From Candidozyma auris (taxonomy: Eukaryota; Ascomycota; Pichiomycetes; Serinales; Metschnikowiaceae): a stretch of DNA of 64,000 nucleotides. The notes under the pieces are model-generated. The model was given only the letters and a program-made list of their open reading frames with translations, did no database searches and had not been told where the DNA came from. Below, piece by piece: positions 1-10,299 of this stretch (within the stretch, counting starts at the first letter, position 1; each line of letters starts with the position of its first letter). The stretch lies in the NCBI RefSeq assembly GCF_003013715.1, contig NC_072816.1, positions 372,001 to 436,000 on the forward strand, read 5' to 3'. Position numbers and translations under genes: made by a program.

Positions 1-538
1 GTAAAAACGGATGTGATGTAGACATCTGTAACGTGGTGACTGCTTCTTTTGAATCGTCATAATGCGGTGAGAGATTAGACTTCCCTATAACTTTTCCTGT
101 TTCGGTATTTGCCCTCTTTATGATGTGGTCCGTGCCAACAGAAAAAATTGACTCTCCGACTACATCTTCACGACAGTCGAAGATCACGGAACGACATGAG
201 CCCTGATGTCTTCTGGTTTTCCAGACAACGTCAACAGTGGAATTTGAATCGCTGTGGTCAACCTCAGTCCACCACTTCTTTTTTAGTTGGGAGATTGTAA
301 AATCTTCTTTGTTTATTCTGTTGAATGCGCTTTTTGCGCTCCACAAGGATTCCTCAAGAGCTTCATCGTCGTATCTATGACAAAAGACATGTCCAGTAGC
401 AAGACCAGAAACTAGAAGAGGTTCTGTGGGGTGCGCAGCACTTGAGAATAGGGGTTCATTGTAATTGATCTGTAATATCGGAGGGCTTTTGGACTCAAGG
501 TCTTCTAATTTAGATAGCTTTCTCGATCTCCTCACCAT
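1..538 (-). CDS. JIP5: JIP5, WD-repeat ribosome biogenesis protein (3' end cut by window)
   Basis: This gene runs off the left edge, so only the first 179 residues are present. The start is the only in-frame ATG after an upstream TAG. WD40-type blades are visible: a first one around residues 29-56 (LVSGLATGHVFCHRY) and another around 105-145 (KTRRHQGSCRSVIFD, then FSVGTDHIIKRA). The segment KKKWWTEV before the second blade is typical of fungal JIP5 (human WDR55). Family members are nucleolar and act in 60S ribosomal subunit biogenesis. It lies on the same strand as, and just downstream of, the oxysterol-binding protein gene. Identification rests on recalled motif similarity and is strong. Confidence 0.88.
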   Translation of the reverse strand, partial: MVRRSRKLSKLEDLESKSPPILQINYNEPLFSSAAHPTEPLLVSGLATGHVFCHRYDDEALEESLWSAKSAFNRINKEDFTISQLKKKWWTEVDHSDSNSTVDVVWKTRRHQGSCRSVIFDCREDVVGESIFSVGTDHIIKRANTETGKVIGKSNLSPHYDDSKEAVTTLQMSTSHPFL

Positions 539-649
539 TGACAGGAAATTGCTGAGGTTTAGAGGAGGCAATTGTCTACGCGATGTGCTCTACAAATGCA
601 TTCAATTGCAAACCCTTATATGCAGGTCAAGCCAACTGTGCTTCCGCTT

Positions 650-3600
650 CTAAAATATATCACCAGTATCGCCAAGCTTCTTTTCCTTCCGCAATTTCCA
701 GTACTGATCGTTGAAGTGCCAATACTCATCTCCAGTAATTGGGTGCTTGCTCCTAATAAACCAATTAGGTTTGTATGTGATACGATTCGCTTCCCTCTGT
801 CTTCTCGCTGCTCTCTGTTTTTCCTCCACTCTGTGCTTCTCATTAGAGGCTTCATCATAACGTCCGTCTTCCATTGCTCTCTGGTCTGGCCTTAATCTTG
901 TGTCCGTTGGTGGTAACCATGGTCTCAACGTTTCGGGGAGATCGTTTAAGGTGAGAGCAAAAGAGGTCAAATTAAAGGGAACCTTGGGTCTTGGCGCTGC
1001 CTGCCATACGAGAAACTTGGCTCCGCTGTACGGATCTTGAGTAGCCTTGATATCCTGGGTTTCAACTAAAGACTCGCGCCTCCCTTTCTCATTTGCGTCG
1101 CTGACCTTACGAGCATATATTTTCAGGTTCCAGTGTCCACCTATGGCCCAATGAGCATTACCCTTTTTGTCCAAAACATAACCAGACAACTGATAGGCGG
1201 AAGAGGCTTTCCATCCCCTTTGTTTCATATCCACTATGATCACATCTCCAGTTGTGTGATTAGTGACCTCCATCTTTCCATAGTTATCCACAGTCGGATT
1301 CCCAACTATAATTCCAACAACCGAGGTGTTCACCTTTTTCCAGCTGTAGAGTTCTTCGTTAACTTTCTCACCATTGACATCAATCACACCATTGTCTGGT
1401 CTCACGGCACAAAACATCTTACCCAAATGTTTGAAATCAAACGACCTGCCCCTGAACTGAGAGTCAACAGCATTCTCCCCATAGTAATCCCACTTTGGTG
1501 ACTGAGCAGTACAAGCACTGATGGGGGGATGATGACTGACTTGTTCGGAAATCAATCTGAAGTTTTGATCTGGACGAGCATACTCAAAAGTCTCGCCTAA
1601 AAGAGGATTGAAAGGTTTTGCTATTCTGTTAATCGTAGACGCATACTCCGACGCTGCGAAAGCCGCGACATAAACCATTCTAAGGGTAGAATCCTCAATA
1701 GCGGCAGCCTTCTGAAGCAAGTCGTTGTACTCAATATCCTCGGCTAGTCGTTGGAGTAACGATGTGCACTCGTTGAACGAGACCGGTAAGGTCATCCTAG
1801 TCATATCCTTACCAATCATTGACTTCAAGATGCCCCATAAACCAACTTTAGGCCTATTATCCTCATCATATGCGAGTCTAGTTCTAGGAGGCTTTTCATA
1901 ACCGAGAAAGGATCCCTCATCCAAGAGTGTCTTAAGAACCTTTTCTTGTGAAATGTTACTTACATCACTTAATCTGACAATCTCGAGTTCCGGCTGTCCA
2001 GAAATTTTGGCTGCCTTGGTGCTTTCCTCTGGGATATCCTTGTTGGCCGTAAGAGAAACATGCTCATTTGCATCACTCAAAGCCTTATCATCCTCTTTTT
2101 CATCAACTGTTCCCTCAATGGTTTCCGGTTGTGATATCATTTGAGAGTTTGATTGTGGCAAACCAAAGGTAGTGACCTCTGGTGTTCCCGCAGACTCATC
2201 AAACTCATCAGCATCAAAATATTCGTCGTCTGAGTCGTGGAAAATCTCTTCTAAAAGGGCCGAGTCTTCCGCCGGCAAATCGACTCCGTGCGCGGAACCG
2301 GATCCAGATCCAGTTGTGCCACTTGGTGGAGGGTTTTGCGGTACTGCCGTAAAGAATCCATTAGCCAGCTCATTCGAAACTTGAGGTGATGAGATTCCCC
2401 TGGACTCGAGCAATTTCCGAATTCTGTACTTCTTGCCCTCGAATTGAGCCAAAGTCTCCTCTCGTTTTTGGATTTCGTTTTCAAGTTGGCGAATTGAATT
2501 TTCCCAAAGCTTGTTCACTTCTTCTTGACGCTCAATACGTTTAAGAAGCTTGCGTTCACGTATTTGCACCAGCTGGTCGTACTGTTCAATCAAGGCATGA
2601 ACGTTGGAAAGTGTTTTGAGACCAATATCGTAAGGTTCCCTATCAATGCGATCACCAATGGCCCGAAACAAATCTATGAGACTGGAGACCTCTATGAGAA
2701 GTGATCTTTTTACAGCAATCATACCATCTCTTGTCATCCTAGCTTCTGAAATGGGATCGCCATCGCTATTATGCGCAGAAATTGTCTCAGAGTCCTCCGA
2801 ATCGTGCGCATAATCTAAATCAAAATCAAAATCTTCCCTCGTTAAGACAGAATGTGTTTCATCAAAACTCTTGCGAGGATCTGTAGTCTTGTTCTCCTTA
2901 ATTTTCCCCAAGTTGGGTGACGTAGTGCTACTTCCTGTCGGAACCTTCTGTTCTGCTCCAATTGATGATGAGATTTCCTCGTGCTCCGAGCCAGTAAATG
3001 AGTTCAAGGATACTTGGCTCGCATTCCTCTTGTGTTTGGAGCGCCTTGGGAGATGAAGAAGCTTTTTCTTTTTCTCTTCTTCAGCACCGTGGAAGTTCCT
3101 CTCATCGAGAGAGGGTCTAGTGCCTTCCTCTAATGATGAACGATTCAAACTAACATCAGTTCCAGCAACTGAGCTGGAAGCGGTTTCCGTTGAGCTTGGG
3201 ACGACTTTTCGTTTCTGTCTGAGGTTATCCTTCGAGACAGTGATTGCATTTTGCAAAGTCCACACCCAGCGATTGGTCTCGACAGGGTGATTGGCCTTTA
3301 AATGCCACTTTATACCATTCTTCCCTATGATCTCAAATTTGAGTTTTTCAGATGAGTCAAGATGCAAGGTGGCGAATCCGAGATTTAATGACCCTCGACA
3401 TGCATTATTTGTATCATTCTGATCAGTATAATACGATAGAATTCCAAACTGATCCAAAACAAAATAACGCAATTTGTAACCGGAAGCAAAATTTGTCCAT
3501 TTTCTCAAATATCCCTTGTAGGTTGGAGATGCTCCTGTCCTCATTGGATTGCTTGAACTGACAACCGAGTCCATGATATTCAGCTCCTTGGAAGCATGCT

Positions 3601-4309
3601 TCAAGAGCTTTTTGATAGGATCATTTCTGCTCACTAAATCGATAGGCAACTTACCGCGCTTGTCGCGCTTGAAAGGGTCACCACCATGTTTAAGAATCCA
3701 TTCACACATTTGAAAGTCTTCTTTGCTGATGAACTCATGCAAAACGGTATTCCCAGTCTCAGGATCTGCTCCGTTGATGTCTAGTAGCTCAGCTGCTCGT
3801 GGATTGAAAACAAGAAGCTTTTCCAAGCTTTCAAAGTCTCTAGCGCTAAAATATTGACGTAATTGAGTTGCCGCTTTTTCAACAAACTTTGCTCTTTCAA
3901 ATTGCATCAACTGTGCTATATTGGCGTCCTTCGCAAGCTCCACTGGTTGTTTGTTTTCGGCATTCACAACAGTATCATTGATGTCTGGTAATGATAATAA
4001 GTATTTCACAACATTGAATCGAGATGAGCCAGCAGCTAAATGCAATGGTGTGTTTCCGTCCTCGTCTTGTGCGTTTACGTCAAGATTTTGATCATTTTTT
4101 TCCACTAAGCTTTGAAGTGTTGCCAAAGGAGCAACTTGTACAGCATAATGAAGAATTGTTTCTCTTAACCGTATTAATTCAGCATTATCGACAATAGAGT
4201 CAACGGATTCAAGCTGTTTGACAACAGACTCAATCTTTGCCTCGTCACCAGCTCTAAGCGCATCAATAAGTTTGAGCCTCAATAACGAAGCGTTAAGGTG
4301 TGAAGACAT
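650..4309 (-). CDS. OSH2: Oxysterol-binding protein with ankyrin repeats, PH, FFAT and ORD domains (OSH1/OSH2 type)
   Basis: A 1219-residue long-form oxysterol-binding protein. Ankyrin repeats occupy about residues 40-240 (DGNTPLHLAAG; ETGNTVLHEF), a PH domain about 262-358 (YKGYLRKWTNFASGYKLRYF), a coiled coil about 575-640, an FFAT motif EYFDADE at 696-702, and the sterol/PI4P transfer domain over the last 400 residues with the signature EQVSHHPP around 922-929. The order and length match S. cerevisiae Swh1/Osh1 and Osh2. Such proteins bridge the ER, through the VAP protein Scs2, to other membranes and exchange sterol for PI4P. An in-frame TTG lies eight codons upstream of the chosen ATG. 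OSH1 versus OSH2 cannot be decided, because that pair arose by duplication in Saccharomyces. Confidence 0.92.
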   Translation of the reverse strand: MSSHLNASLLRLKLIDALRAGDEAKIESVVKQLESVDSIVDNAELIRLRETILHYAVQVAPLATLQSLVEKNDQNLDVNAQDEDGNTPLHLAAGSSRFNVVKYLLSLPDINDTVVNAENKQPVELAKDANIAQLMQFERAKFVEKAATQLRQYFSARDFESLEKLLVFNPRAAELLDINGADPETGNTVLHEFISKEDFQMCEWILKHGGDPFKRDKRGKLPIDLVSRNDPIKKLLKHASKELNIMDSVVSSSNPMRTGASPTYKGYLRKWTNFASGYKLRYFVLDQFGILSYYTDQNDTNNACRGSLNLGFATLHLDSSEKLKFEIIGKNGIKWHLKANHPVETNRWVWTLQNAITVSKDNLRQKRKVVPSSTETASSSVAGTDVSLNRSSLEEGTRPSLDERNFHGAEEEKKKKLLHLPRRSKHKRNASQVSLNSFTGSEHEEISSSIGAEQKVPTGSSTTSPNLGKIKENKTTDPRKSFDETHSVLTREDFDFDLDYAHDSEDSETISAHNSDGDPISEARMTRDGMIAVKRSLLIEVSSLIDLFRAIGDRIDREPYDIGLKTLSNVHALIEQYDQLVQIRERKLLKRIERQEEVNKLWENSIRQLENEIQKREETLAQFEGKKYRIRKLLESRGISSPQVSNELANGFFTAVPQNPPPSGTTGSGSGSAHGVDLPAEDSALLEEIFHDSDDEYFDADEFDESAGTPEVTTFGLPQSNSQMISQPETIEGTVDEKEDDKALSDANEHVSLTANKDIPEESTKAAKISGQPELEIVRLSDVSNISQEKVLKTLLDEGSFLGYEKPPRTRLAYDEDNRPKVGLWGILKSMIGKDMTRMTLPVSFNECTSLLQRLAEDIEYNDLLQKAAAIEDSTLRMVYVAAFAASEYASTINRIAKPFNPLLGETFEYARPDQNFRLISEQVSHHPPISACTAQSPKWDYYGENAVDSQFRGRSFDFKHLGKMFCAVRPDNGVIDVNGEKVNEELYSWKKVNTSVVGIIVGNPTVDNYGKMEVTNHTTGDVIIVDMKQRGWKASSAYQLSGYVLDKKGNAHWAIGGHWNLKIYARKVSDANEKGRRESLVETQDIKATQDPYSGAKFLVWQAAPRPKVPFNLTSFALTLNDLPETLRPWLPPTDTRLRPDQRAMEDGRYDEASNEKHRVEEKQRAARRQREANRITYKPNWFIRSKHPITGDEYWHFNDQYWKLRKEKKLGDTGDIF

Positions 4310-5686
4310 ATGATGCTTTATATCTATTTTCAAATACCCAAGATGAATGTGGTATCTTGAAGGGTATTTTAAGATGCTACAGGAAGCAACTCACCTCCTC
4401 GCGAGCAAGTTTGGCACTCCATATAACACGTGACTCGAGTATAGAGGCTGTGAGAGCAGCAATATTGACCCCTCATCGGGGAGCCCGGAATTAGGACCCC
4501 AATTTGCGATACACTAGGCTGCAAATTTGGAGAGCAAGCCGGCTACACGAAGTCGCTGCTGGAATAAAATAAGGGCACTGTTGAGTAAACCACTTAAAGA
4601 CCGGACGTCATTATCGGCGGCAATATGTTCAGCTTTACTAGTATATACAATGATTACGAATAATATTCTTCAACTAGCTAACTCCTCGCTTCCCTTTAAC
4701 CTAAGGAATGCTTGCAAGGGTCCATTTTCAATCTAGTCTTTGAACGTTTGTTCCCTTGTGAAGAGTCGTGCTCAAGTTTGCCAAAACTATAAGAGATTAC
4801 TGATTTTAATTTGGAAGGGAACGATAAAATATCTGAAGACATACATTGAATGAGGTCTCTCTCTCCATTATAGTGGTTCACTGTAGATTTGCGATATGTA
4901 GTATCCGACGATATTCAGGTTGCATTCGAACGCTTCGATTCGATAAGCGTAGTGGAGGATAAATATTGATAGAGGAATGCCATATCACAGGAGAAACAAT
5001 CCGTTTAGAGTCGGAAAAATCTCGCTAGAAAACACGAGGTCTTCGATAATTGATTTTTTTGTTGGATACCGCATTGAGGTAATTGAAAGTATGCATGTCT
5101 CACAAATCTTGCAAAGGTTTGATGGGTGTAGGCAAATGAACAAGAAACGAGAGAAGAAGAGATATATAAGCACAATCGAGGATCAAGAATTGTGAAATGA
5201 CGAAAAGTCTGAGTTTAAATCGAGTGAATGCTGGGGAGAATTGAGAGATCTTTTATACAATCTCAGTTTCAAAATAGCTTGATTTCCTACCTGATAGGGT
5301 AAGCCATAGCTTAAGTACAGGTACACTCAATACACATCTCGCGATCCATTTCAGGTGTGTGATCTTTTTTCGACACCTGGTCGAGTTTTGAACAAAAAAA
5401 AAATCATTATTCCAAACCCCACGTCAAATTTAAGTGGGCAGTTCGTTCGAGAAGGAGTCTTTGTTCTTTCATATATACCAAGGGCCTTTATTTAATTTTA
5501 TATTGTGCATTTTTCTTTTACATGCGGCCGAGCATATCACTTCGCTTATAGAGGCTGGCCTGGGTTTTACTTTGCAATAAAAATAAAAGAATAGGAAAAA
5601 GGGAACCAGAAGAATCACTGGAAGGCGTGCACTGAAGCTTTTTTCGCCTATTCAACTCTCCTGTCCTCTTTTGCGTCCAAGAACCC
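4310..5686. other. Intergenic region, divergent promoters, no gene seen
   Basis: About 1.4 kb separate two divergently transcribed genes. Only short open frames without homology or plausible coding character are present. A CACGTG hexamer lies at 4437-4442 near the oxysterol-binding protein start. I see no tRNA, long repeat or splice-joined exon here. Confidence 0.6.
4437..4442. promoter_or_regulatory. CACGTG site upstream of OSH2-type gene
   Basis: The E-box CACGTG followed by ACT lies about 130 bp upstream of the OSH2-type start. In budding yeasts this is the core bound by Cbf1 and by Pho4-type bHLH factors. Function here is inferred only from the match and its position. Confidence 0.35.
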
Positions 5687-6592
5687 ATGCATTGCAAATC
5701 GTCGTTCAAATCATGGGTGGTCGTCTTTAGCATCCTTGTCTTTCTGACGGTCACATCTTCCATAGGCATTACTGTTCCAGCTATAAGCTCAGCCAATGTG
5801 AAACTGCTATCATCATCCAGAAACTTACTCAACTGTGTCGGCTATAGAGCGTCGAAAGATGACTTGATATTTGTACATTTGAAGACCGGTGAGAGACAGA
5901 CCTCCCAAAAATTGAATTTGAGGGTGCTTGACTGTGACAATAATGTGCTTCGAGCTGCAAATGACATAGTTGGTGATTTATCCTTCATTTTCACTAACCT
6001 CAATAGCCCACTACAAATCGCAGATGACCACCATTTTAATTTTCTAGATAGATTCAATCCAAGACGAGATAGAGCTCGTAAGGATAAGACTGAAGTGAAG
6101 TATGGAGAGCTTTTGGATTCCTTTGCGGAAAGTTCCTTAGTCTACATATGCTTCGATAACGTTTTCTACGACAGGTCGTGGAGCTTCAAGCAACAAACTC
6201 GTGATATTGATCTTCGCGTACAGATAAAAAACGCTAGTACAGTGCTGAATGTCAATTACAACGAGTTTGCCAAATACTTTTCAAGAATCTCGCTCGCTGA
6301 AGACAGAGGTACAAGTTCTGCAATCACTAAACTTGAGTTCACAGAAGAAGACTTTGAAGAAGCAACAAGCATGCTCACTGCACAGTTAGATAAAGTCAGC
6401 GAGCAACTCAAAAGTTCCGAGAGAATTTTGAATACCTTAAAGGAGCATGAGTCTCATCTTCGTGATGTAAATGAGGCGATCTTCGCAAAATACACAACAA
6501 CGTCCATTGCTGTCCTTTTGTCCATAGTTATCTTTGGTTTGTTGCAGATTACATTTTTTAAAGTCTATTTGAAGCGCAAACGGATATTATAG
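5687..6592 (+). CDS. p24/emp24-family GOLD-domain membrane protein, enlarged (RRT6-like)
   Basis: A 301-residue protein built like a p24 cargo receptor. It has a hydrophobic signal segment at 9-28, a lumenal GOLD-type region with isolated cysteines (LNCVGY at 48-53 and ICFDN near 154-158), a helical stretch at 220-268 (KEHESHLRDVNEAIF), and one C-terminal membrane span at about 271-292. A short basic cytosolic tail, FFKVYLKRKRIL, follows; its aromatic plus basic pattern is the COPII/COPI sorting signal type of this family. p24 proteins cycle between ER and Golgi in COPI/COPII vesicles. Most are near 200-220 residues, so this one is long; the extra length lies in the lumenal part (about 115-135, rich in R, D and K). 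S. cerevisiae RRT6 is a possible counterpart, but I could not test that. Confidence 0.7.
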   Translation: MHCKSSFKSWVVVFSILVFLTVTSSIGITVPAISSANVKLLSSSRNLLNCVGYRASKDDLIFVHLKTGERQTSQKLNLRVLDCDNNVLRAANDIVGDLSFIFTNLNSPLQIADDHHFNFLDRFNPRRDRARKDKTEVKYGELLDSFAESSLVYICFDNVFYDRSWSFKQQTRDIDLRVQIKNASTVLNVNYNEFAKYFSRISLAEDRGTSSAITKLEFTEEDFEEATSMLTAQLDKVSEQLKSSERILNTLKEHESHLRDVNEAIFAKYTTTSIAVLLSIVIFGLLQITFFKVYLKRKRIL

Positions 6593-6648
6593 TTATGGCA
6601 TTATATCATTGTCACCCCAGATTAGTAAACATATCTATCGCGAAAACT

Positions 6649-7737
6649 TTAATCTATATGAGGGTCTCCCGATCCTCTCATTCTTTCATTTTCAAGAATG
6701 TCCTGACAAATGCTTTCTTGAGCTTCGCGCTCGATGAGACTACCAGAGTCTGAATACATCATACTTCCCTCGTAGCCCATTCTAATTCTGGGTTCGGTGA
6801 TGCCAAGTTCACATGCTGCTAGCGCTTTTATGACATTGTAGTACCGAGATATCGTATTGCGAGAAGTTTCGTTGATACTCGGGTCGTTTCTGTCGCTGTA
6901 TATTTCCCACGAAGAGCCTTCTTCTAATTTTGTGATAGCCACACCTCCCTGTCCAGGAGTATAGGAATCAGTGGAAGCTAAGGGCAATTTGCCGCCTCCG
7001 GATTCCGTCTTCGAAAACCCTGACTGCAAAGTCTTGCTCAACCATATAAACCCGTTCATGCCAATCACTATGCTTACGCTTCCTGGCATATCAAATGAGT
7101 GATTCTTCTGCTTGATGATCAAACTGGAAGGTACCTTTAAAAATACTCCATTTCTCAACTTCCCATACTTTAGCGATCTTGTATGTAATGATGCTAATCC
7201 GTTGTTGAATATAGTTTGCACTTCTGCATTGAGCAAATCACCTTCCTTCAAGAAGGTCCTCATCTGCAATTCGTCATTTTCAGATTTTCTTCTCAATATG
7301 CCACCCGGTAAATTTACTGATCCGAGCATCAACACAGCATCCTGTTTTGCACCTATATCAACTTTCCACCTTTTCTGACCCACTTCTGTGATTCGGCCGA
7401 CTACGTGATCTCCTGTCTCGGGTTCATATCTACCACGCAATGGAATGACGCTCAAAAGCCGATTCACCCGAGCAATATTCCCTGCAACAGCAGAATAAGT
7501 CATGTTATCCAAAAAGTAAACACCGTGTCCCTTCATCCAAATGGGATCATTCGTTATTAATTCACCGGGGGTTACCACAGAGGACACAGCCTTGCGATTG
7601 CTTGTTGAGAGCCGGTCTTCTTGCGACTCAAACTTTGCAGTGGTATCTGTTTCCGAGTCCATGTCAGCTTCTGAGTTCAAATCAAGAGAAAGATCATCTC
7701 TCAGAGGTCGAGAAATGGTAATCACCGCGTCCAGCAT
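6649..7737 (-). CDS. RRP4: RRP4, RNA exosome cap subunit (S1/KH)
   Basis: A 362-residue protein closely matching yeast Rrp4. It contains TPGELITNDPIWMKGHGVYF near 72-91, the S1 domain with GDHVVGRITEVGQKRWKVDI, the signature LMLGSVNLPGGILRRKS, and a KH-type region with SFDMPGSVSIVIGMNGFIWL. Rrp4 is one of three cap subunits of the nuclear and cytoplasmic exosome and guides RNA into the channel. Codon 2 is CTG; as I recall, S. cerevisiae Rrp4 begins with Met-Ser followed by an acidic residue and VITI, so this CTG probably encodes serine. The gene is convergent with the p24-like gene and divergent from TRM5, leaving about 150 bp as shared promoter. Confidence 0.95.
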   Translation of the reverse strand: MLDAVITISRPLRDDLSLDLNSEADMDSETDTTAKFESQEDRLSTSNRKAVSSVVTPGELITNDPIWMKGHGVYFLDNMTYSAVAGNIARVNRLLSVIPLRGRYEPETGDHVVGRITEVGQKRWKVDIGAKQDAVLMLGSVNLPGGILRRKSENDELQMRTFLKEGDLLNAEVQTIFNNGLASLHTRSLKYGKLRNGVFLKVPSSLIIKQKNHSFDMPGSVSIVIGMNGFIWLSKTLQSGFSKTESGGGKLPLASTDSYTPGQGGVAITKLEEGSSWEIYSDRNDPSINETSRNTISRYYNVIKALAACELGITEPRIRMGYEGSMMYSDSGSLIEREAQESICQDILENERMRGSGDPHID

Positions 7738-7888
7738 GTATTTCTCTAAGGGTACGAACGATGTAGCACATCAAGTTGTGGGAGGTCTTCGTATCTGTGC
7801 AGGATGAGATGCCTCATGATTTTTTATGAACAAGCGAAGCATACTGTTATCGTCATATTGGGTAAAACTTCCGCTTTAGTTTTACTGT

Positions 7889-9358
7889 ATGATAGGAAAT
7901 TTTTTCAAAAGAATCAACGTTCGTCAGCTATCACGACATAACCCACTTGAGCATTTCTGTCAAACAAAACGATCAAAACCCCTCCGAATGAGCGAAAAGT
8001 TCTTGTGTCCTGTGGCCCGAGGCATGAAAAAGCTTGATAGAGACTTTTTTAAAAAGGATGTAAATCTACTCATTGCCAAATTTTCTAACCCTAAGGCTAT
8101 TGGTGAATTTGTCAGAATCTGCAAGAATTATGTATTGAATGTTCCGCATTTAAAGCATATTATCACTTTCGAAAATACGAAGGCTGTCATTTTCAAGGAT
8201 GATATCGATGATATAAACACGTACAGAAAGAAACTTCCTCAAAACGTGCTCGATTTCATCGATCATCACAACATTCAAATACTCCCGTACAAGTTAGTTC
8301 TAGACTATAGCTTCTGGAAGGCCGATGACATTCTTCAAGCAATTTTACCAGAGAGCTTATTGTCAGAGAGTCCCTCTGGATACGCCCAAGCCGGGCATAT
8401 TGCACATATGAATCTCCGTAATGAGTTTAAGCCTTACGGTGCAATAATTGGACAGATTATCCTTGACAAAAATCCAACAATAAAAACCGTTGTTGATAAG
8501 CTTGATACCATCAGTAATGAATACAGAGTATTTGACATGAAGCTTTTGGCTGGTGAAAATAACTTCATTACTGAGCAACACGAAAGTGGTTGTAGGTTTA
8601 GGTTTGATTTCAGCAAAACTTTTTGGAATTCTCGTCTAAGTACGGAACATGAAAGACTAATTGCATCTTTCAAACAAGGAGAAGTTGTGGGAGACGTTTT
8701 TGCCGGAGTAGGACCGTTCTCTGTCCCAGCTGGTAAGAAGGGTGTAATCGTCCTTGCAAATGACTTGAACCCTGAATCGCATAAATATCTTGTCGAGAAT
8801 GCGAAGCTCAACAATGTGCTGGGATCCATAAAGAGCTTCAATTTGGATGGACGCGAATTCATAAGACAATCTCCAAGATTTTTGATGGAATGGAAAAACA
8901 AAGTTGGAAGCATCGATTTGGCCAAGAATATCAAGAGAAGAAGACTCCTTCCTGAATCAAAAAAACTGCACTTGAGAGAAGACGTTGTTGAAGCCGTTCC
9001 TATCCCCAATTTTATATCACATTATGTTATGAATTTACCCGGAACCTCCCTTGAGTACTTGAATGAGTTTGTTGGATTATATTCGCGTGATTCAGAAGTC
9101 TTGAAACTAGTAAATAGTGATGACACGTTCAAATTACCGATTGTTAGTGTTCATTGCTTCGAAAAGTTCAGCCCAGATGAACCAGAACCATCATCTCGTG
9201 AGCTTCATGAAAGAGTACATGCTCGCATAGTCAAAGAGATTGGTTTCCCCTTGCCTATAGAGAGCTTCAATTTTCACTTGGTACGCAAGGTTGCACCCAC
9301 AAAACCGATGTTTTGTGTCACATTTCAGCTACCCGAAGATGTGGTTTTCAAAAAATGA
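7889..9358 (+). CDS. TRM5: TRM5, tRNA (guanine37-N1)-methyltransferase
   Basis: A 489-residue class I methyltransferase of the Trm5/TYW2 type. The SAM-binding loop DVFAGVGPFSVPAGKKG lies near 270-286, followed by the acidic strand ANDLNPES, the FNLDGREFI segment, and the late motif MNLPGTSLEYL that replaces NPPY in this family. It forms m1G37 next to the anticodon, preventing +1 frameshifting. The N-terminus (MIGNFFKRINVRQLSR) is basic and amphipathic like a mitochondrial presequence. A second Met at residue 34 (MSEKFLCP) could start a cytosolic form, consistent with the dual location known for Trm5. The start is the first ATG in the frame. Confidence 0.94.
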   Translation: MIGNFFKRINVRQLSRHNPLEHFCQTKRSKPLRMSEKFLCPVARGMKKLDRDFFKKDVNLLIAKFSNPKAIGEFVRICKNYVLNVPHLKHIITFENTKAVIFKDDIDDINTYRKKLPQNVLDFIDHHNIQILPYKLVLDYSFWKADDILQAILPESLLSESPSGYAQAGHIAHMNLRNEFKPYGAIIGQIILDKNPTIKTVVDKLDTISNEYRVFDMKLLAGENNFITEQHESGCRFRFDFSKTFWNSRLSTEHERLIASFKQGEVVGDVFAGVGPFSVPAGKKGVIVLANDLNPESHKYLVENAKLNNVLGSIKSFNLDGREFIRQSPRFLMEWKNKVGSIDLAKNIKRRRLLPESKKLHLREDVVEAVPIPNFISHYVMNLPGTSLEYLNEFVGLYSRDSEVLKLVNSDDTFKLPIVSVHCFEKFSPDEPEPSSRELHERVHARIVKEIGFPLPIESFNFHLVRKVAPTKPMFCVTFQLPEDVVFKK

Positions 9359-9888
9359 AAAAGCTCATGTCTTGACTTTAAATGATATTGACTTTTTTTG
9401 AGATTTCAAGCATCGCAGATGATCTGCTAGTAATTTTGGGGGCGAACTTATTGTCTTTTGCGAAGAAGAAGAATCTGACAAAATCCCGGAAAAAGAAAAA
9501 TGCTTGACCTTGCAACTTGCATAATTGCATTTGAAAACTCACGACTGAATTTCTACTTTGAGATTACACCAATGAGCAGTCAGATTCATGCGTCATCATG
9601 CGGTGATTGCCATGCTCGTCTGTATCAGGTGGCATAGACAAGGGTTAGGAACCATTTAGCTAGATTGCTTGGAATTACTATCATTTTGAAGATGTAGAAA
9701 GGACCTGCACGTGCATGAAGAGGTGTACAAAATTATATTACTTATGTTGCCGAAACTTGGTTCTGTTAGAAACACACACAATATTCTTAAGTGTTATCGC
9801 AACTTTTTCCTTGAAACAATTTCGTCTCTATCACAAGAAAAAATAGAGGTGTCCGTCAAGTGAGAGTGTTCCGAATGATGTCGAAAAA
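9359..9888. other. Convergent intergenic spacer
   Basis: About 530 bp lie between the 3' ends of TRM5 and RNH203. I see no open frame of interest. A CACGTG core occurs at 9718-9723, but it is far from any start codon. Confidence 0.5.
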
Positions 9889-10299
9889 TCACCTTTCGCC
9901 ATGGATTATGTTTGCAATCGTATTCCATTCATTTATAAGGCACCACTTGTCGTGGCTCGAGGGCACGGTATCGTGTGCGAATATCGTTATTGGTTTCGCC
10001 TTGGCTACTGCGACGTACAGTTTTGATGTGTTCGAACAATCATTCTCGCCCTGCGAAACGCTTTCACTTCTATTGATAACGTACGCTGTTCTATTTTCGA
10101 ATTCAAGGGGACGCCCAACGAGTTTGAGGCCACGAAAGTGACAGGTCAAGACATCCTCATTCATGTAAGTCTCACTTCTTCGGGTGGGTGCAAAAAATTG
10201 ACGAGTATCGATCTCTCCATTGTGACGTAGGGAAAATGGCATTATGTTCGCCTGAAGTGTAGGTATATCTCCTTCAGAAATTAGAAGTTTCGATGGCAT
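9889..10299 (-). CDS. RNH203: RNH203, RNase H2 subunit C
   Basis: A 136-residue protein carrying the RNase H2 subunit C pattern. It has ANIMPFSLRHNGEIDTRQFF at about 17-36, then HFRGLKLVGRPLEF at about 54-67 (the FRG...GR strand pair), and a short conserved end with W and IH. RNase H2 cleaves single ribonucleotides in DNA and RNA-DNA hybrids; this subunit is non-catalytic and supports the trimer with Rnh201 and Rnh202. An in-frame GTG lies two codons upstream; I chose the ATG. Opposite-strand open frames here are shadows. Identification is from motif recall and is fairly firm despite rapid divergence of the family. Confidence 0.8.
   Translation of the reverse strand: MPSKLLISEGDIPTLQANIMPFSLRHNGEIDTRQFFAPTRRSETYMNEDVLTCHFRGLKLVGRPLEFENRTAYVINRSESVSQGENDCSNTSKLYVAVAKAKPITIFAHDTVPSSHDKWCLINEWNTIANIIHGER

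Noticed and set aside
1..40. ACGGATGTGATG sequence resembling a Candida-type telomeric repeat
   Set aside because: It lies inside the JIP5 coding sequence (codons for TSHPF) and is not tandem.
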